Source: CAWCBH01 sp963793785 (lineage in GTDB: Bacteria; Actinomycetota; Thermoleophilia; Solirubrobacterales; 70-9). Taken from it: 64,000 bases of DNA. How positions within the stretch are numbered: the first letter of the stretch is position 1; every line of letters begins with the position of its first letter. The stretch spans positions 1,550,001-1,614,000 of the forward strand of contig CAWCBH010000003.1 of the NCBI GenBank assembly GCA_963793785.1. Direction: 5' to 3'. This document shows, one piece after another, positions 33,458 through 41,783 of the stretch. A model generated the notes under the pieces. The model ran no database searches and was not told the DNA's origin. It was given only the letters and a program-made list of their open reading frames with translations. A program made the position numbers and the translations under genes.

Positions 33458-33972
33458 TCGCGGTCGAGCTCGTCCGCGAGGACGAGATACTCCTCGAGCA
33501 TCAGCTTGTCTTTGGTCCGGTTCGCCGCCCGCTTCATCGCGATCAGGTGGTCGATCGAGGCGACGCGGACCAGGTGACCGCCAATCTCCTCAACCGTCGA
33601 ATCCCGGCGCAGTGACTCGTACGAGGAGATGCCGTCAACGTGCGCCAGCACGTCGAAGTTTCCGTGCTTTGTCTCGAAGGTGAAGTTCGACCCGTTCTCG
33701 ATCGTCTTCGCGTCGAGGATGAATGCGAGGTCTCGGGGAGCCCCGCGAAGGCTGACCCCCAGCTCGGAGAGCGCCCCCACCAGACGTGGGATGTTCCCCG
33801 TCTCGCGGGAATAGGCGACATCCAGATCGAATGTCGGATACGCCGAGCCGTGCGCCAGGCCGGCAACGCCGCCGATGACGACGAAGTCGACGCCATGTCT
33901 GACCAGCGGGCCCAGGAGCGAAGCAGGCTCCAGCGACAGTCCGAGGTCGGATTTTGGAGGATCAGGCGGCAC
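33445..33972 (-). CDS. Nucleotidyltransferase-like protein, putative toxin partner
   Basis: A 175-aa protein with the minimal nucleotidyltransferase core: V-V-I-G-G-V-A-G-L-A-H-G (Gly34-Gly35) and T-F-D-L-D-V-A-Y (Asp49, Asp51). F-D-V-L-A-H-V-D-G may give the third acidic residue. Proteins of this type occur as AbiEii-like toxins or in small two-gene modules with a helix-turn-helix partner. Here the partner lies immediately upstream with an 11-base overlap. Toxicity is inference; it could also be a domesticated NTP-transferase. Confidence 0.75.
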   Translation of the reverse strand: MPPDPPKSDLGLSLEPASLLGPLVRHGVDFVVIGGVAGLAHGSAYPTFDLDVAYSRETGNIPRLVGALSELGVSLRGAPRDLAFILDAKTIENGSNFTFETKHGNFDVLAHVDGISSYESLRRDSTVEEIGGHLVRVASIDHLIAMKRAANRTKDKLMLEEYLVLADELDRDQSS

Positions 33973-34285
33973 GACGCGCGGCGTCCCGAGTCTCGCGAAC
34001 GAAATCGGCGAAGCTCATGCCACGTCGAACCCTGTCGTCCGGCGTGTAGCGAAGGTTCTCGCGGTTCAACGTCACGTCAATGCCGCTGTCGCGCTGTTTC
34101 GCCCCCAGCTCGAGGTCCTCGCCGAGCAGGTAAAGCAATGAGCGCAGCGTCTCGACCGAGGGCGAGACGCGGTCGCGTTCGATACGCGAGATCGCCGACT
34201 GGGTCGTGCCGGCGCGAATGGCGAGGCGCGCCTGGCTGACGCCATGGCGGCGGCGGGCGTCTCGAAGCAGGGTGCCTGGGCTCAT
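33962..34285 (-). CDS. XRE-family transcriptional regulator, putative antitoxin
   Basis: A 107-aa protein whose first 60 residues form a Cro/C1 helix-turn-helix: L-R-D-A-R-R-R-H-G-V-S-Q-A-R-L-A, then T-T-Q-S-A-I-S-R-I-E-R-D-R-V-S-P-S. The C-terminal half is short and Arg-rich. It is translated before, and overlaps, the nucleotidyltransferase. Just upstream lie a TAGACT six bases from the start and two direct repeats, so it probably represses its own operon. The surrounding AT-rich patch stands out from the genome. Confidence 0.85.
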   Translation of the reverse strand: MSPGTLLRDARRRHGVSQARLAIRAGTTQSAISRIERDRVSPSVETLRSLLYLLGEDLELGAKQRDSGIDVTLNRENLRYTPDDRVRRGMSFADFVRETRDAARRAA

Positions 34286-34291
34286 GCGCTC

Positions 34292-34333
34292 AGTCTAGCG
34301 CAGATATGTACTAATAGCGTATATGCACTATTA
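34292..34333 (-). promoter_or_regulatory. Promoter and direct-repeat operator of the XRE/nucleotidyltransferase pair
   Basis: On the minus strand TAGACT at 34297-34292 lies six bases before the XRE ATG. Two 13-base direct repeats of the form ATATGYACTAWTA occupy 34304-34316 and 34321-34333, 17 bases apart. They cover the region from about -15 to -50, where a bound repressor would block polymerase. Confidence 0.6.
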
Positions 34334-34341
34334 CTGCAGCG

Positions 34342-36438
34342 CTAGGCCGCCGGCGTGAGCGGCACCCAGTAGCCGAGCTCGCCGGGTACCGGCGTCGGCT
34401 CCGGGCGGCCGAAGTGAAAGCCCTGGCCGAAGTCGACTCCGTACTCGCGGACCAGCGCCTCGGCGCCGGCGTCCTCGACTCCCTCGGCGACGGTCCGCAG
34501 CCCGAGGCTGCGAGCCAGAGAGACGGTCGACCTGACGATTCGCTGGTCCTCCACAGACTCGGTCAGACCACGGACGAATCCCATGTCGATCTTCAGGTAG
34601 CTGACCGGCAGATGCTTCAGATAGGTAAAGGAGCCGAACCCGGTGCCGAAGTCGTCGATCGCAAGCGCGCAGCCGATCTCCTGCACCCGCTCGGCGAAGC
34701 TGTCGAGATCGTTGAGCGTCGCGGCTGCCGCCGTCTCGGTGATCTCGAAGACCAGGTTGGCGGGGTCGACTCCGCGAGCGCCGAGCTGCTCCTTGACCAG
34801 GTCGGTCAGGTCGGGATCCTGAATCGAGCGGGCCGAAAGATTGACCGAGACCGCGCTGCCGTCGGTCATCAGCTTCATCGCCTGCCGGATGACCCATTCG
34901 TCGATCTCCCGGATCAGGCCAAACCGCTCCGCGGCAGGCAGCCAGAGGCTGGGCGGAAGCATTCCCTGACCGTTGAACAGGCGAACCAGAAGCTCATGGC
35001 GAACCGTCTCTCCGTCCCGCTGCAGATCGACGATCGGCTGACGGTAGAGGGCTAGCCGATCCTCGTCGATCGCCTTGCGGACGCGCTGCACCCAGGCGAT
35101 CCGCTCGTCGCCGGCGCCGCTGGCGATCACCGCCCGGTCACGTCCCTCTCCCTTTGCCTCATAGAGGGCAACGTCGGACGCGACGAGCAGATCGCCTACG
35201 GAGGCCGGAGACTGCGGCGAGAACGTGACGATTCCGGCACTGGCGGTGACCTGCATCCCGAGGCTCGAGGAGCGAACCCGCTTGAGGATCGCGTTGGTGC
35301 GGCCTCGCGCCGTCTCGACGTCGACGCCCTCGAGCAAGACCACGAACTCATCGCCGGCTAGACGCGCGACGACGTCGCTCTCGCGCACTTCCTTCGAGAG
35401 CGTCGAGGCGATCTCCCGCAGAACCTGGTCGCCGGCGGAGTGGCCCATCGAGTCGTTGATGAACTTGAGGTGATCAAGGTCGATGATCACGACCGCACCC
35501 GAAGATCCGCCCTTCAACCGCCTTCTCAACTCCTCCTCGAAGTGACGGCGGTTGGCGAGTCCGGTCAGATCGTCGTGCTGGGCCTCGAAGCGCAGCCGCT
35601 CCTCGGCTGCCTTCAGATGTGTGATGTCGGTCAGCAGACCCTCGACGAAGGGGGGTCGATCGCCCGGATCGGTGGGCGGCCCGGCGACGTCTCTGACCCA
35701 CAGGTAGTCGCCGTTGCGCTTTCTGAGCCGGTAGTCGACACCCGACGACACGCCCTCGCGAAAGCAACGCTCTTCCTCCCTGATCACGCGATCGCGGTCC
35801 TCGGGGTGAATTCGCTCATACCAGAGGCTCGGGTCCTGCATCCACTCCTCGGGGGTAAAGCCGAGCAGCTGCTCGATCTGCGGCGAGACGAAGAGCCAGG
35901 CGCCATCATGCCCGTGCTCGGCGCGGTAGACGACCGACGGGAGCCGCTCGACCAGCTCGCGATACTCCGAACCGCCACGCCCGGACGCCGCTCCGTGGCT
36001 TGCCGGCGCTTCGGCGACTTCGCGCAGATATCCGGCATAGACGGGTTCCTTGCGCCCCGCCCTGACGAGGCTCAGCTCCAGCTCCAGCGGAGCGCCATCG
36101 GCTCTGACCGCAGGCAGACGGCGCCGCTGGCTCGGCTTACCAGGCTCAGCGCTGCCAAGCAGCCATTCGAGGGTCGGCCGGTACGCGTCGCGATCTGCCG
36201 GCGCGAGGAGGAGGTCAATCAGCTGGCAGCCGCGGGCCTGCAATCCCGAGAAGCCGAGCAGTCTCGCCGCAGCCGGATTCCACTCCAGCACCCGGCCCGT
36301 TGCATCCAGGACGAGGACCGGGTCGGGAGCCTGCTCGAGGATCGCTCCGACCAACAGCCTCGCGTGCCCGTTGGCGGACTCGGCGTCGTCGGCTAGAGCC
36401 GCAGGCGGAGGAAGGACTGGCTGCAGGCGCGGTTCCAC
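34342..36438 (-). CDS. PAS-PAS-GGDEF-EAL c-di-GMP signalling protein
   Basis: A 698-aa cytoplasmic protein. PAS-like domains lie at about 30-140 and 155-275 (F-V-S-P-Q-I-E-Q-L-L-G-F-T-P-E-E-W). The GGDEF domain is at about 285-440, with R-L-A-G-D-E-F replacing GGDEF by AGDEF, a variant often still active. The EAL domain is at about 455-690: the first Glu stands in E-L-L-V-R-L rather than EAL, and T-E-T-A-A-A and D-D-F-G-T-G-F-G-S hold further metal ligands. Whether it makes, breaks or only binds c-di-GMP is uncertain. The start is GTG at 36438. A paralogue lies at 44653. Confidence 0.9.
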   Translation of the reverse strand: MEPRLQPVLPPPAALADDAESANGHARLLVGAILEQAPDPVLVLDATGRVLEWNPAAARLLGFSGLQARGCQLIDLLLAPADRDAYRPTLEWLLGSAEPGKPSQRRRLPAVRADGAPLELELSLVRAGRKEPVYAGYLREVAEAPASHGAASGRGGSEYRELVERLPSVVYRAEHGHDGAWLFVSPQIEQLLGFTPEEWMQDPSLWYERIHPEDRDRVIREEERCFREGVSSGVDYRLRKRNGDYLWVRDVAGPPTDPGDRPPFVEGLLTDITHLKAAEERLRFEAQHDDLTGLANRRHFEEELRRRLKGGSSGAVVIIDLDHLKFINDSMGHSAGDQVLREIASTLSKEVRESDVVARLAGDEFVVLLEGVDVETARGRTNAILKRVRSSSLGMQVTASAGIVTFSPQSPASVGDLLVASDVALYEAKGEGRDRAVIASGAGDERIAWVQRVRKAIDEDRLALYRQPIVDLQRDGETVRHELLVRLFNGQGMLPPSLWLPAAERFGLIREIDEWVIRQAMKLMTDGSAVSVNLSARSIQDPDLTDLVKEQLGARGVDPANLVFEITETAAAATLNDLDSFAERVQEIGCALAIDDFGTGFGSFTYLKHLPVSYLKIDMGFVRGLTESVEDQRIVRSTVSLARSLGLRTVAEGVEDAGAEALVREYGVDFGQGFHFGRPEPTPVPGELGYWVPLTPAA

Positions 36439-36535
36439 GCAAGGACCTCGCTGCCGGTATCGGCTCTACAGCGCCGAAACTCAAACCTCGGCAGCCGTTT
36501 GCTGGCGGCGCAGGACGAGAACGTTGCGGGCGTGG

Positions 36536-38353
36536 CTACTCGCCGGCCTTCAGCCGGTCCTCGAGAGCTTCCAGCTGCTTCCGGATCTGGATCGGCAGAT
36601 CATCGCCGAACCGTTCCAGGAACTCCTTCACCTGCGGAAGCTGATCCCGCACCAGCTCGGGGTCGACCGTCAACAGCTCCTCCAGCGCGCCCTCGTCCAG
36701 CCGCAGGCCCTCGGTGTCGAGGTCCGACGGCGGCGGCACCAACCCGATCGGCGTCCGGGTCGCCTCCCCGGCGCCGTCGCAGCGCCGGAACACCCACTCG
36801 AGGACGCGGCTGTTCTCGCCGAAGCCAGGCCAGAGGAACTTCCCCTCCTCGTCCTTGCGAAACCAGTTGACGAGGAAGATTCTCGGCAGCTTCGCTCCCT
36901 CGCGCTCGCCGATCCGCAGCCAGTGGCCGAAGTAGTCGGCCATGTTGTAACCGCAGAACGGGAGCATCGCCATCGGATCGAAGCGCAGCTGTCCGACTTC
37001 GCCCGCGGCGGCGGCAGTCGTCTCGACCGACATCGTCGCCCCGAGGAAGACCCCGTGCTCCCAGTCGAAGGCCTCGGTGACGAGCGGGACCGCGGTCGCC
37101 CGGCGGCCGCCGAACAAGAAGGCGTCGATCGGCACTCCGGCCGGGTCCTCCCACTCCGAGGCGATCGTCGGGCACTGCGAGGCCGGAGTCGTGAAGCGGG
37201 CATTGGGATGCGCCGCGGGTTGCTCGGACTCCGGCGTCCATTCCCTGCCCTTCCAGTCGATCAGGTGCTCGGGTGGCTCGCTAGTCATCCCCTCCCACCA
37301 GACGTCGTCGTCGTCGGTCTTGGCGCAGTTGGTGAAGATCGAGTTGCGCTCGACCGTCTTCATCGCGTTCGGGTTCGTGGCCTCGCCGGTGCCGGGCGCG
37401 ACACCGAAGAAGCCGGCCTCGGGGTTGACCGCACGCAGCCGTCCGTCGTCGCCGAACTTCATCCAGGCGATGTCGTCCCCGACCGTCTCCGCCTTCCAGC
37501 CCGGGATCGTCGGAATCAGCATCGCCAGGTTGGTCTTCCCCGATGCGGACGGGAACGCCGCCGACACGTAACGGATCTGTCCTTCGGGCGAGGTGAGCTT
37601 GAGGATCAGCATGTGCTCGGCCATCCAGCCTTCGTCGCGCGCCATCACCGACGCTATTCGCAGCGCAAAGCACTTCTTCCCGAGCAGTGCGTTGCCGCCG
37701 TAGCCGGACCCGAACGACCAGATCTCCCGCGTCTCCGGGTAGTGGACGATGTACTTGTTGTCGGCGTTGCAGGGCCACGGCACGTCGTCGGTGCCTTCGT
37801 CAAGCGGCATTCCGACCGAGTGCACGCAGGGCACGAACTCGCCGTTGGTCCCGAGAACGTCGAGCGCCCCGCCGCCCATCCGGGTCATGATCCGCATCGA
37901 CGCGGCGACGTAGGCCGAATCGGTCAGCTGCACGCCGATGTGGGCGATCGGGGAGCCCAGCGGCCCCATCGAGAACGGGACCACGTACATCGTCCGTCCC
38001 TTCATGCAGCCGTCGAAGAGATCGCTGAGGGTCTCGCGCATCTCGGCCGGGTCGCGCCAATTGTTCGTCGGGCCGGCGTCCTCGGCCTGGCGCGAGCAGA
38101 TGAAGGTGCGGTCCTCGACGCGGGCTACGTCGTCGGGGTCCGACAGCGCCAGGTAGGAGTTGGGCCGCTTGGCATCAGAGAGGCGCTCGAAGGTGCCGTC
38201 CTCGACCAGCTGCCGGGCGAGGCTGTCGTACTCCTCGGCCGACCCGTCGCACCAGTGGATTGAATCGGGCTGGGCCAGCTCGGCGATCTCCTCGACCCAG
38301 TCGAGGAGGCCTGGATGCTCTGTCGGCGCTGTCGCCGCGGTTGTCTCGCTCAC
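36536..38353 (-). CDS. pckG: Phosphoenolpyruvate carboxykinase (GTP)
   Basis: Converts oxaloacetate and GTP to PEP, CO2 and GDP. The 605-aa length and F-P-S-A-S-G-K-T-N-L-A-M-L (kinase-1a loop) identify the GTP type. G-S-G-Y-G-G-N-A-L-L-G-K-K-C, P-E-A-G-F-F-G-V-A-P-G-T and N-S-I-F-T-N-C are the other signature blocks. The GTG at 38353 fits family N-termini; the open frame further upstream overlaps the DUF4333 gene. A GGAG lies about 16 bases before the start. It would draw C4 acids from the ethylmalonyl-CoA route into gluconeogenesis and also supply PEP, a likely F420 precursor. Confidence 0.96.
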   Translation of the reverse strand: MSETTAATAPTEHPGLLDWVEEIAELAQPDSIHWCDGSAEEYDSLARQLVEDGTFERLSDAKRPNSYLALSDPDDVARVEDRTFICSRQAEDAGPTNNWRDPAEMRETLSDLFDGCMKGRTMYVVPFSMGPLGSPIAHIGVQLTDSAYVAASMRIMTRMGGGALDVLGTNGEFVPCVHSVGMPLDEGTDDVPWPCNADNKYIVHYPETREIWSFGSGYGGNALLGKKCFALRIASVMARDEGWMAEHMLILKLTSPEGQIRYVSAAFPSASGKTNLAMLIPTIPGWKAETVGDDIAWMKFGDDGRLRAVNPEAGFFGVAPGTGEATNPNAMKTVERNSIFTNCAKTDDDDVWWEGMTSEPPEHLIDWKGREWTPESEQPAAHPNARFTTPASQCPTIASEWEDPAGVPIDAFLFGGRRATAVPLVTEAFDWEHGVFLGATMSVETTAAAAGEVGQLRFDPMAMLPFCGYNMADYFGHWLRIGEREGAKLPRIFLVNWFRKDEEGKFLWPGFGENSRVLEWVFRRCDGAGEATRTPIGLVPPPSDLDTEGLRLDEGALEELLTVDPELVRDQLPQVKEFLERFGDDLPIQIRKQLEALEDRLKAGE

Positions 38354-38441
38354 GAGTCTGCTCTCACTGCTCCTTTTGTTCGGCGCCCAATGGGCGACGG
38401 CCGGGCTCCTCCCTACCGGCCGGGATTCTGCCGGACCGCGG

Positions 38442-38759
38442 CTAACTCTGCGCCTGGAAGTCGACGAACCGCACGTCTGCGTCCTCGTTGAGGATCCGCA
38501 GCGTCGCAGTCGCCTCCTGCCTGCCGCCACCGACCGTGACCTTGCACTCGAATGTCTTCCCGGGCTCGACCTCGACGTCTTCGGGGCAATCGACCGACTG
38601 GACGGCCACGTCGAGGCTCTCGAGGTCGGCGAAGACCGCGTCCTCGGCCTTCGCCTCGTCGATCACCGTCTCACCGCAGGCGGCGAGCGCCAGCGCCGCG
38701 ATCGCAAGCGCCAGCGCCACTGCGGCGCCGACCGGTCTGGGCTTGGGGGTTCGGTCCAC
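38442..38759 (-). CDS. DUF4333-like lipoprotein
   Basis: Small exported lipoprotein. From the GTG at 38759 the protein is 105 aa: a basic start, the hydrophobic A-V-A-L-A-L-A-I-A-A-L-A-L and lipobox L-A-A-C. The mature part has S-V-D-C-P-E-D-V-E-V-E-P-G-K-T-F-E-C-K-V, the cysteine-pair pattern typical of DUF4333 in actinobacteria. A longer frame to 38846 would overlap the sucC start, which is why I take the internal start. Function unknown. Confidence 0.75.
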   Translation of the reverse strand: MDRTPKPRPVGAAVALALAIAALALAACGETVIDEAKAEDAVFADLESLDVAVQSVDCPEDVEVEPGKTFECKVTVGGGRQEATATLRILNEDADVRFVDFQAQS

Positions 38760-38826
38760 TTCTGGCGGCGCAGTATTCCCGACCGTGACATGCCGGTGCG
38801 GCGTCCCCCGACCCGGATCGCACCGG

Positions 38827-38832
38827 TAGGGT
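38827..38832 (+). promoter_or_regulatory. Candidate -10 element of sucC
   Basis: TAGGGT twelve bases before the sucC ATG at 38845, with no Shine-Dalgarno sequence between. It belongs to the leaderless series. Confidence 0.4.
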
Positions 38833-38844
38833 TCCCGCCCGCTC

Positions 38845-40062
38845 ATGCGCTTCTACGAGTACGAGTCGCGACGGATCGTCGAGGAAGCGGGGATCCCGGT
38901 TACGCAGTACGGCTTCTGCACCACGGCCGCGGAGGCGCGTGCCGCCGCGGACCGGATCGATGGCCCGGTGGTGATCAAGTCCCAGGTCCTGACCGGCGGC
39001 CGGATGAAGGCCGGAGGCGTCAAGTTCGCCGACTCGGCCGAGGAGGCCGAGGCGGCGGCGGCGGAGATCCTCGAGCTGGAGATCAACGGACACATGCCGC
39101 GCGGTGTCCTCGTCGACCCGAAGGCGCAGATCAAGCAGGAGTACTACGCCGGGGTGGTCTGGGACGGGACGGCGAAGCGCCCGTTGATGCTGTTCAGCGA
39201 CATGGGCGGCATCGACATCGAGGAGGTTGCCGAGCGCCACCCGGAGCACGTCGGCCGCGGCCATGTCTCCAATCTGCTGCCGATCCCGGACTTCGAGGCA
39301 AAGCAGGTGATCGCCGCCACCGGGGTGACCGGATCGCAGCTCAACCGGGCGACTCCGGTCCTTGCCCGCCTCGCGCGGCTGTTCCGCGAGCGAGACATGA
39401 CCTTGGCGGAGATCAACCCCTTGGCCGAGCTCGAGGACGGCAGCTTCGTGGCGCTGGACGCTCACATGGAGATGGAGAACGAGGCCAAGCCCCGGCAGAA
39501 GCAGCTGCTCGAGGGAATCCTCGAGATCGCCCCCGAGGACACCCGCGAGGTTTATGAGCCGAGCGATTTCGAGCGCAACGTTGCGGCAATCGACGCCGCC
39601 GACCACCGCGGGGTGATCCAGGGCCGCGATCACGGCTTCGAGGGCAACCTGGGACTCGTGATCGGCGCCGGGGGCGGATCGCTGACGCTCACCGACGCGG
39701 TTCGCAGCCAGGGCGGACGACCAGCCAACTACTCGGAGATCGGCGGTAATCCCTCTGTCGCCAAGGCCTGCGGGCTCGCCAAGGAGGTGCTTCGCAAGGA
39801 CGGCGTCGAGAAGATCGCGGTGATGATGTCGATCGTCTCCAATACCCGCGTCGACATCGTCGCCCGGGGAGTGATCAAGGCTTGCCTGGAGTTGGAGCTG
39901 GACCCGGCCGAGACGATCGCGATCTTCCGCATCCCGGGTGCCTGGGAGGAGGAGGGGTTCAAGATCCTCGACCGTTACGGGGTCGAGTACTGCGATCGCT
40001 CGGTGAGCATGTGGGACGCGGCCGGGCGGGCCGTCGCCAAGATTCAGGGGAGCCCGGCGTGA
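38845..40062 (+). CDS. sucC: Succinate-CoA ligase beta subunit (ATP-grasp)
   Basis: A 405-aa protein with an ATP-grasp domain (Y-E-S-R-R-I-V-E-E-A-G-I-P-V-T, V-V-I-K-S-Q-V-L-T-G-G-R, A-E-I-N-P-L-A-E-L) and a C-terminal CoA-ligase flavodoxin-like domain (G-N-L-G-L-V-I-G-A-G-G-G). It forms succinyl-CoA from succinate, or the reverse, with SucD. The C-terminal domain is divergent from the E. coli type, where N-G-A-G-L-A replaces G-A-G-G-G, so another acid such as malate cannot be excluded. A 106-base spacer with a long inverted repeat separates it from sucD. Confidence 0.87.
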   Translation: MRFYEYESRRIVEEAGIPVTQYGFCTTAAEARAAADRIDGPVVIKSQVLTGGRMKAGGVKFADSAEEAEAAAAEILELEINGHMPRGVLVDPKAQIKQEYYAGVVWDGTAKRPLMLFSDMGGIDIEEVAERHPEHVGRGHVSNLLPIPDFEAKQVIAATGVTGSQLNRATPVLARLARLFRERDMTLAEINPLAELEDGSFVALDAHMEMENEAKPRQKQLLEGILEIAPEDTREVYEPSDFERNVAAIDAADHRGVIQGRDHGFEGNLGLVIGAGGGSLTLTDAVRSQGGRPANYSEIGGNPSVAKACGLAKEVLRKDGVEKIAVMMSIVSNTRVDIVARGVIKACLELELDPAETIAIFRIPGAWEEEGFKILDRYGVEYCDRSVSMWDAAGRAVAKIQGSPA

Positions 40063-40078
40063 CCGGCCTGCCTACCCC

Positions 40079-40162
40079 CCGCCCACTTGCGACCGCGGAA
40101 GCGAGCGAGCAAGGCTGCCGGGTGTGTGAGTGTGAGCGAGCGGGAGCAGAGCAAGTGGGCGG
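40079..40162 (+). other. Inverted repeat in the sucC-sucD spacer
   Basis: CCGCCCACTTGC (40079-40090) is perfectly complementary to GCAAGTGGGCGG (40151-40162). The 12-bp stem encloses about 60 bases rich in GAGCGAGC-type repeats. The right arm ends seven bases before the sucD ATG and would cover the upstream ribosome-binding region. It may set the sucC:sucD ratio, or process the transcript. Confidence 0.6.
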
Positions 40163-40168
40163 AACCTG

Positions 40169-41086
40169 ATGTCGATCCTGTTGTCGGAGGACTTCACCTT
40201 CATCGTCCAGGGGATCACCGGGCGGGAGGCGGTCAACCTGACCCGGGAATGCCTGGACTACGGCTCCAAGGTGGTCGGGGGGGTGACTCCGGGGCGCAAG
40301 GGTCGCGAGGTCCACGGCGTGCCGGTCTTCGACACCGTCGAGCAGGCAGTCGCCGATCACGGCCGACCGGTCGACGGCTCCGTCGTCACCGTCCCTCCCG
40401 CCTTCACCAAGGACGCCGTTCTGGAGGCGATCGAGGCCGAGGTCAAGCTGATCGTGATCGTCACCGAGCGGATCCCGCGCGCCGACGTCGCACAGATGGT
40501 CGAGCTGGCGACGATGCGGGGAGCCCGGATCATCGGTCCCAATTGCCTCGGGCTGATTGTCCCCGAGGTCTGCAAGATGGGCGGTATCGGCGGCCCGGCG
40601 AAGGACGCCGCCAAGGCCTACGCCCCGGGTCCCGTGGGGGTGATGAGCCGCTCGGGCGGCATGACGACCGAGATCTCCTCCTCGCTGACCGCGGCGGGGC
40701 TCGGCGTCTCGACTGCGATCTCGATCGGTGGCGACGCGATCATCGGCTCGGCCTACGCCGAGCTGATGCCGCTGTTCGAATCCGACCAGGACACCGAGGC
40801 GATCGTCATCTACACCGAGCCCGGCGGCAGGATGGAGGCCCAGCTCGCGGAGTGGACTCGCGACAACTCGTCGCGGCTGCCGATCGTCGCCTTCATGGCC
40901 GGCAAGTTCATGGACGACGAGGAGATGCAGGGGATGAGCTTCGGCCACGCGGGGACGATCGTGGAAGGCAAGGAGGACTCGGCGGCGGAGAAGATCGCCC
41001 GCCTCGAGGCTGCGGGGATCCAGGTCGTCGAGCGCATCGACGAGATCCCGGCAGCGGTGAAGGAGAGGCTGGGTGTGGCGGCATGA
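40169..41086 (+). CDS. sucD: Succinate-CoA ligase alpha subunit
   Basis: A 305-aa partner of SucC. F-I-V-Q-G-I-T-G-R-E-A is the CoA-binding Rossmann start, G-P-N-C-L-G-L-I-V-P-E-V the conserved middle, V-G-V-M-S-R-S-G-G-M-T-T-E-I the ligase core, and S-F-G-H-A-G-T-I-V-E-G holds the phosphorylated histidine. Length is typical. The stop overlaps the ATG of the ferredoxin gene (ATGA), so the three genes form an operon. Confidence 0.92.
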   Translation: MSILLSEDFTFIVQGITGREAVNLTRECLDYGSKVVGGVTPGRKGREVHGVPVFDTVEQAVADHGRPVDGSVVTVPPAFTKDAVLEAIEAEVKLIVIVTERIPRADVAQMVELATMRGARIIGPNCLGLIVPEVCKMGGIGGPAKDAAKAYAPGPVGVMSRSGGMTTEISSSLTAAGLGVSTAISIGGDAIIGSAYAELMPLFESDQDTEAIVIYTEPGGRMEAQLAEWTRDNSSRLPIVAFMAGKFMDDEEMQGMSFGHAGTIVEGKEDSAAEKIARLEAAGIQVVERIDEIPAAVKERLGVAA

Positions 41087-41331
41087 GCCCCGAGGCGGTG
41101 CACGGGATCTTCATCGAGGTCGAGGTCGAGCCGTCGGCGGCCGGCGACGCCGAGCTGGCAGCGAAGCTGGAGGAGGTCTGTCCCGTCGACATCTTCAGTG
41201 CCGGGGAGGGCCATGCCCAGGTCGTCCGCGAGAACGTCGATGAGTGCGTGCTCTGCCGCCTCTGCATCGAGGCGGCGCCGCCCGGAGCGGTCCGGGTTCG
41301 CAAGCTCTACGACGGGACCGAACTGGACTGA
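41083..41331 (+). CDS. Ferredoxin-like protein with a single [4Fe-4S] site
   Basis: An 82-aa protein coupled to sucD. Cys33 (in E-V-C-P-V-D-I-F), Cys55, Cys58 and Cys61 (E-C-V-L-C-R-L-C-I-E) supply four ligands. In two-cluster ferredoxins the fourth Cys of the second motif belongs to the other cluster; here it is Ala65 (E-A-A-P-P-G-A-V) and the first motif has lost its other cysteines. So one cluster is lost and one kept. Electron transfer is likely, but the partner is unknown. A 2-oxoacid:ferredoxin oxidoreductase would make sense beside SucCD; none is in the window. Confidence 0.82.
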   Translation: MSPEAVHGIFIEVEVEPSAAGDAELAAKLEEVCPVDIFSAGEGHAQVVRENVDECVLCRLCIEAAPPGAVRVRKLYDGTELD

Positions 41332-41341
41332 GCAGCCGAGG

Positions 41342-41713
41342 TCAGTTCGGGCGCTCGAGCCGCTCCTCGATCTCGTCCGCCTGCTGGTCATGGCGATCGG
41401 CGGCTGTGTCGGCGCGGTCGGCTCGAGACTGCAGATCCTCCGCCTTGCCGCCGTGCTCGGCGGCGAGCGACTCGTGCTCACGGGCGCGCTCGGCGTGGTG
41501 CGAGGCGGCCTGGCGGTGCTGCTCGGCCTGCTCGCCGGTCTCGCGCACGGTGGCCGTGTTTCGCTCCGACACCTGACGGTGATCGGCGGCCTTGGCGGAG
41601 AGGCGCTCGTGCTCACGCTCGCGCTCCAGCGCTCGTGCCCGCAGCATCCGAGAGACGAAGACGCCGGCGACGACGATCGCGATGACTACCAAGACGATGA
41701 TCAGGACGGTCAT
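41342..41713 (-). CDS. Membrane-anchored coiled-coil protein, 123 aa
   Basis: An N-terminal transmembrane helix (T-V-L-I-I-V-L-V-V-I-A-I-V-V-A-G-V-F-V) is followed by a long charged helix rich in Glu, Arg, His and Ala, ending Q-A-D-E-I-E-E-R-L. It resembles small cytoplasm-facing coiled-coil anchors; I know no family. It is convergent with the ferredoxin gene, ten bases apart. Confidence 0.65.
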   Translation of the reverse strand: MTVLIIVLVVIAIVVAGVFVSRMLRARALEREREHERLSAKAADHRQVSERNTATVRETGEQAEQHRQAASHHAERAREHESLAAEHGGKAEDLQSRADRADTAADRHDQQADEIEERLERPN

Positions 41714-41770
41714 GGGTCTCAGCTACCCAACTTGACGCGCCCGTAAGCATGACGCGGGGCACGGCGAGTC

Positions 41771-41776
41771 TAGGCT
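41771..41776 (+). promoter_or_regulatory. Candidate -10 element of the acyl-CoA ligase gene
   Basis: TAGGCT seven bases before the GTG at 41784, with no Shine-Dalgarno sequence. Leaderless series. Confidence 0.45.
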
Positions 41777-41783
41777 TGCCGCC

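Noticed and set aside
36050..38263. 737-aa plus-strand frame opposite the GGDEF-EAL gene and pckG
   Set aside because: Antisense shadow of pckG and the signalling gene; it has no fold-like pattern and spans their intergenic gap.
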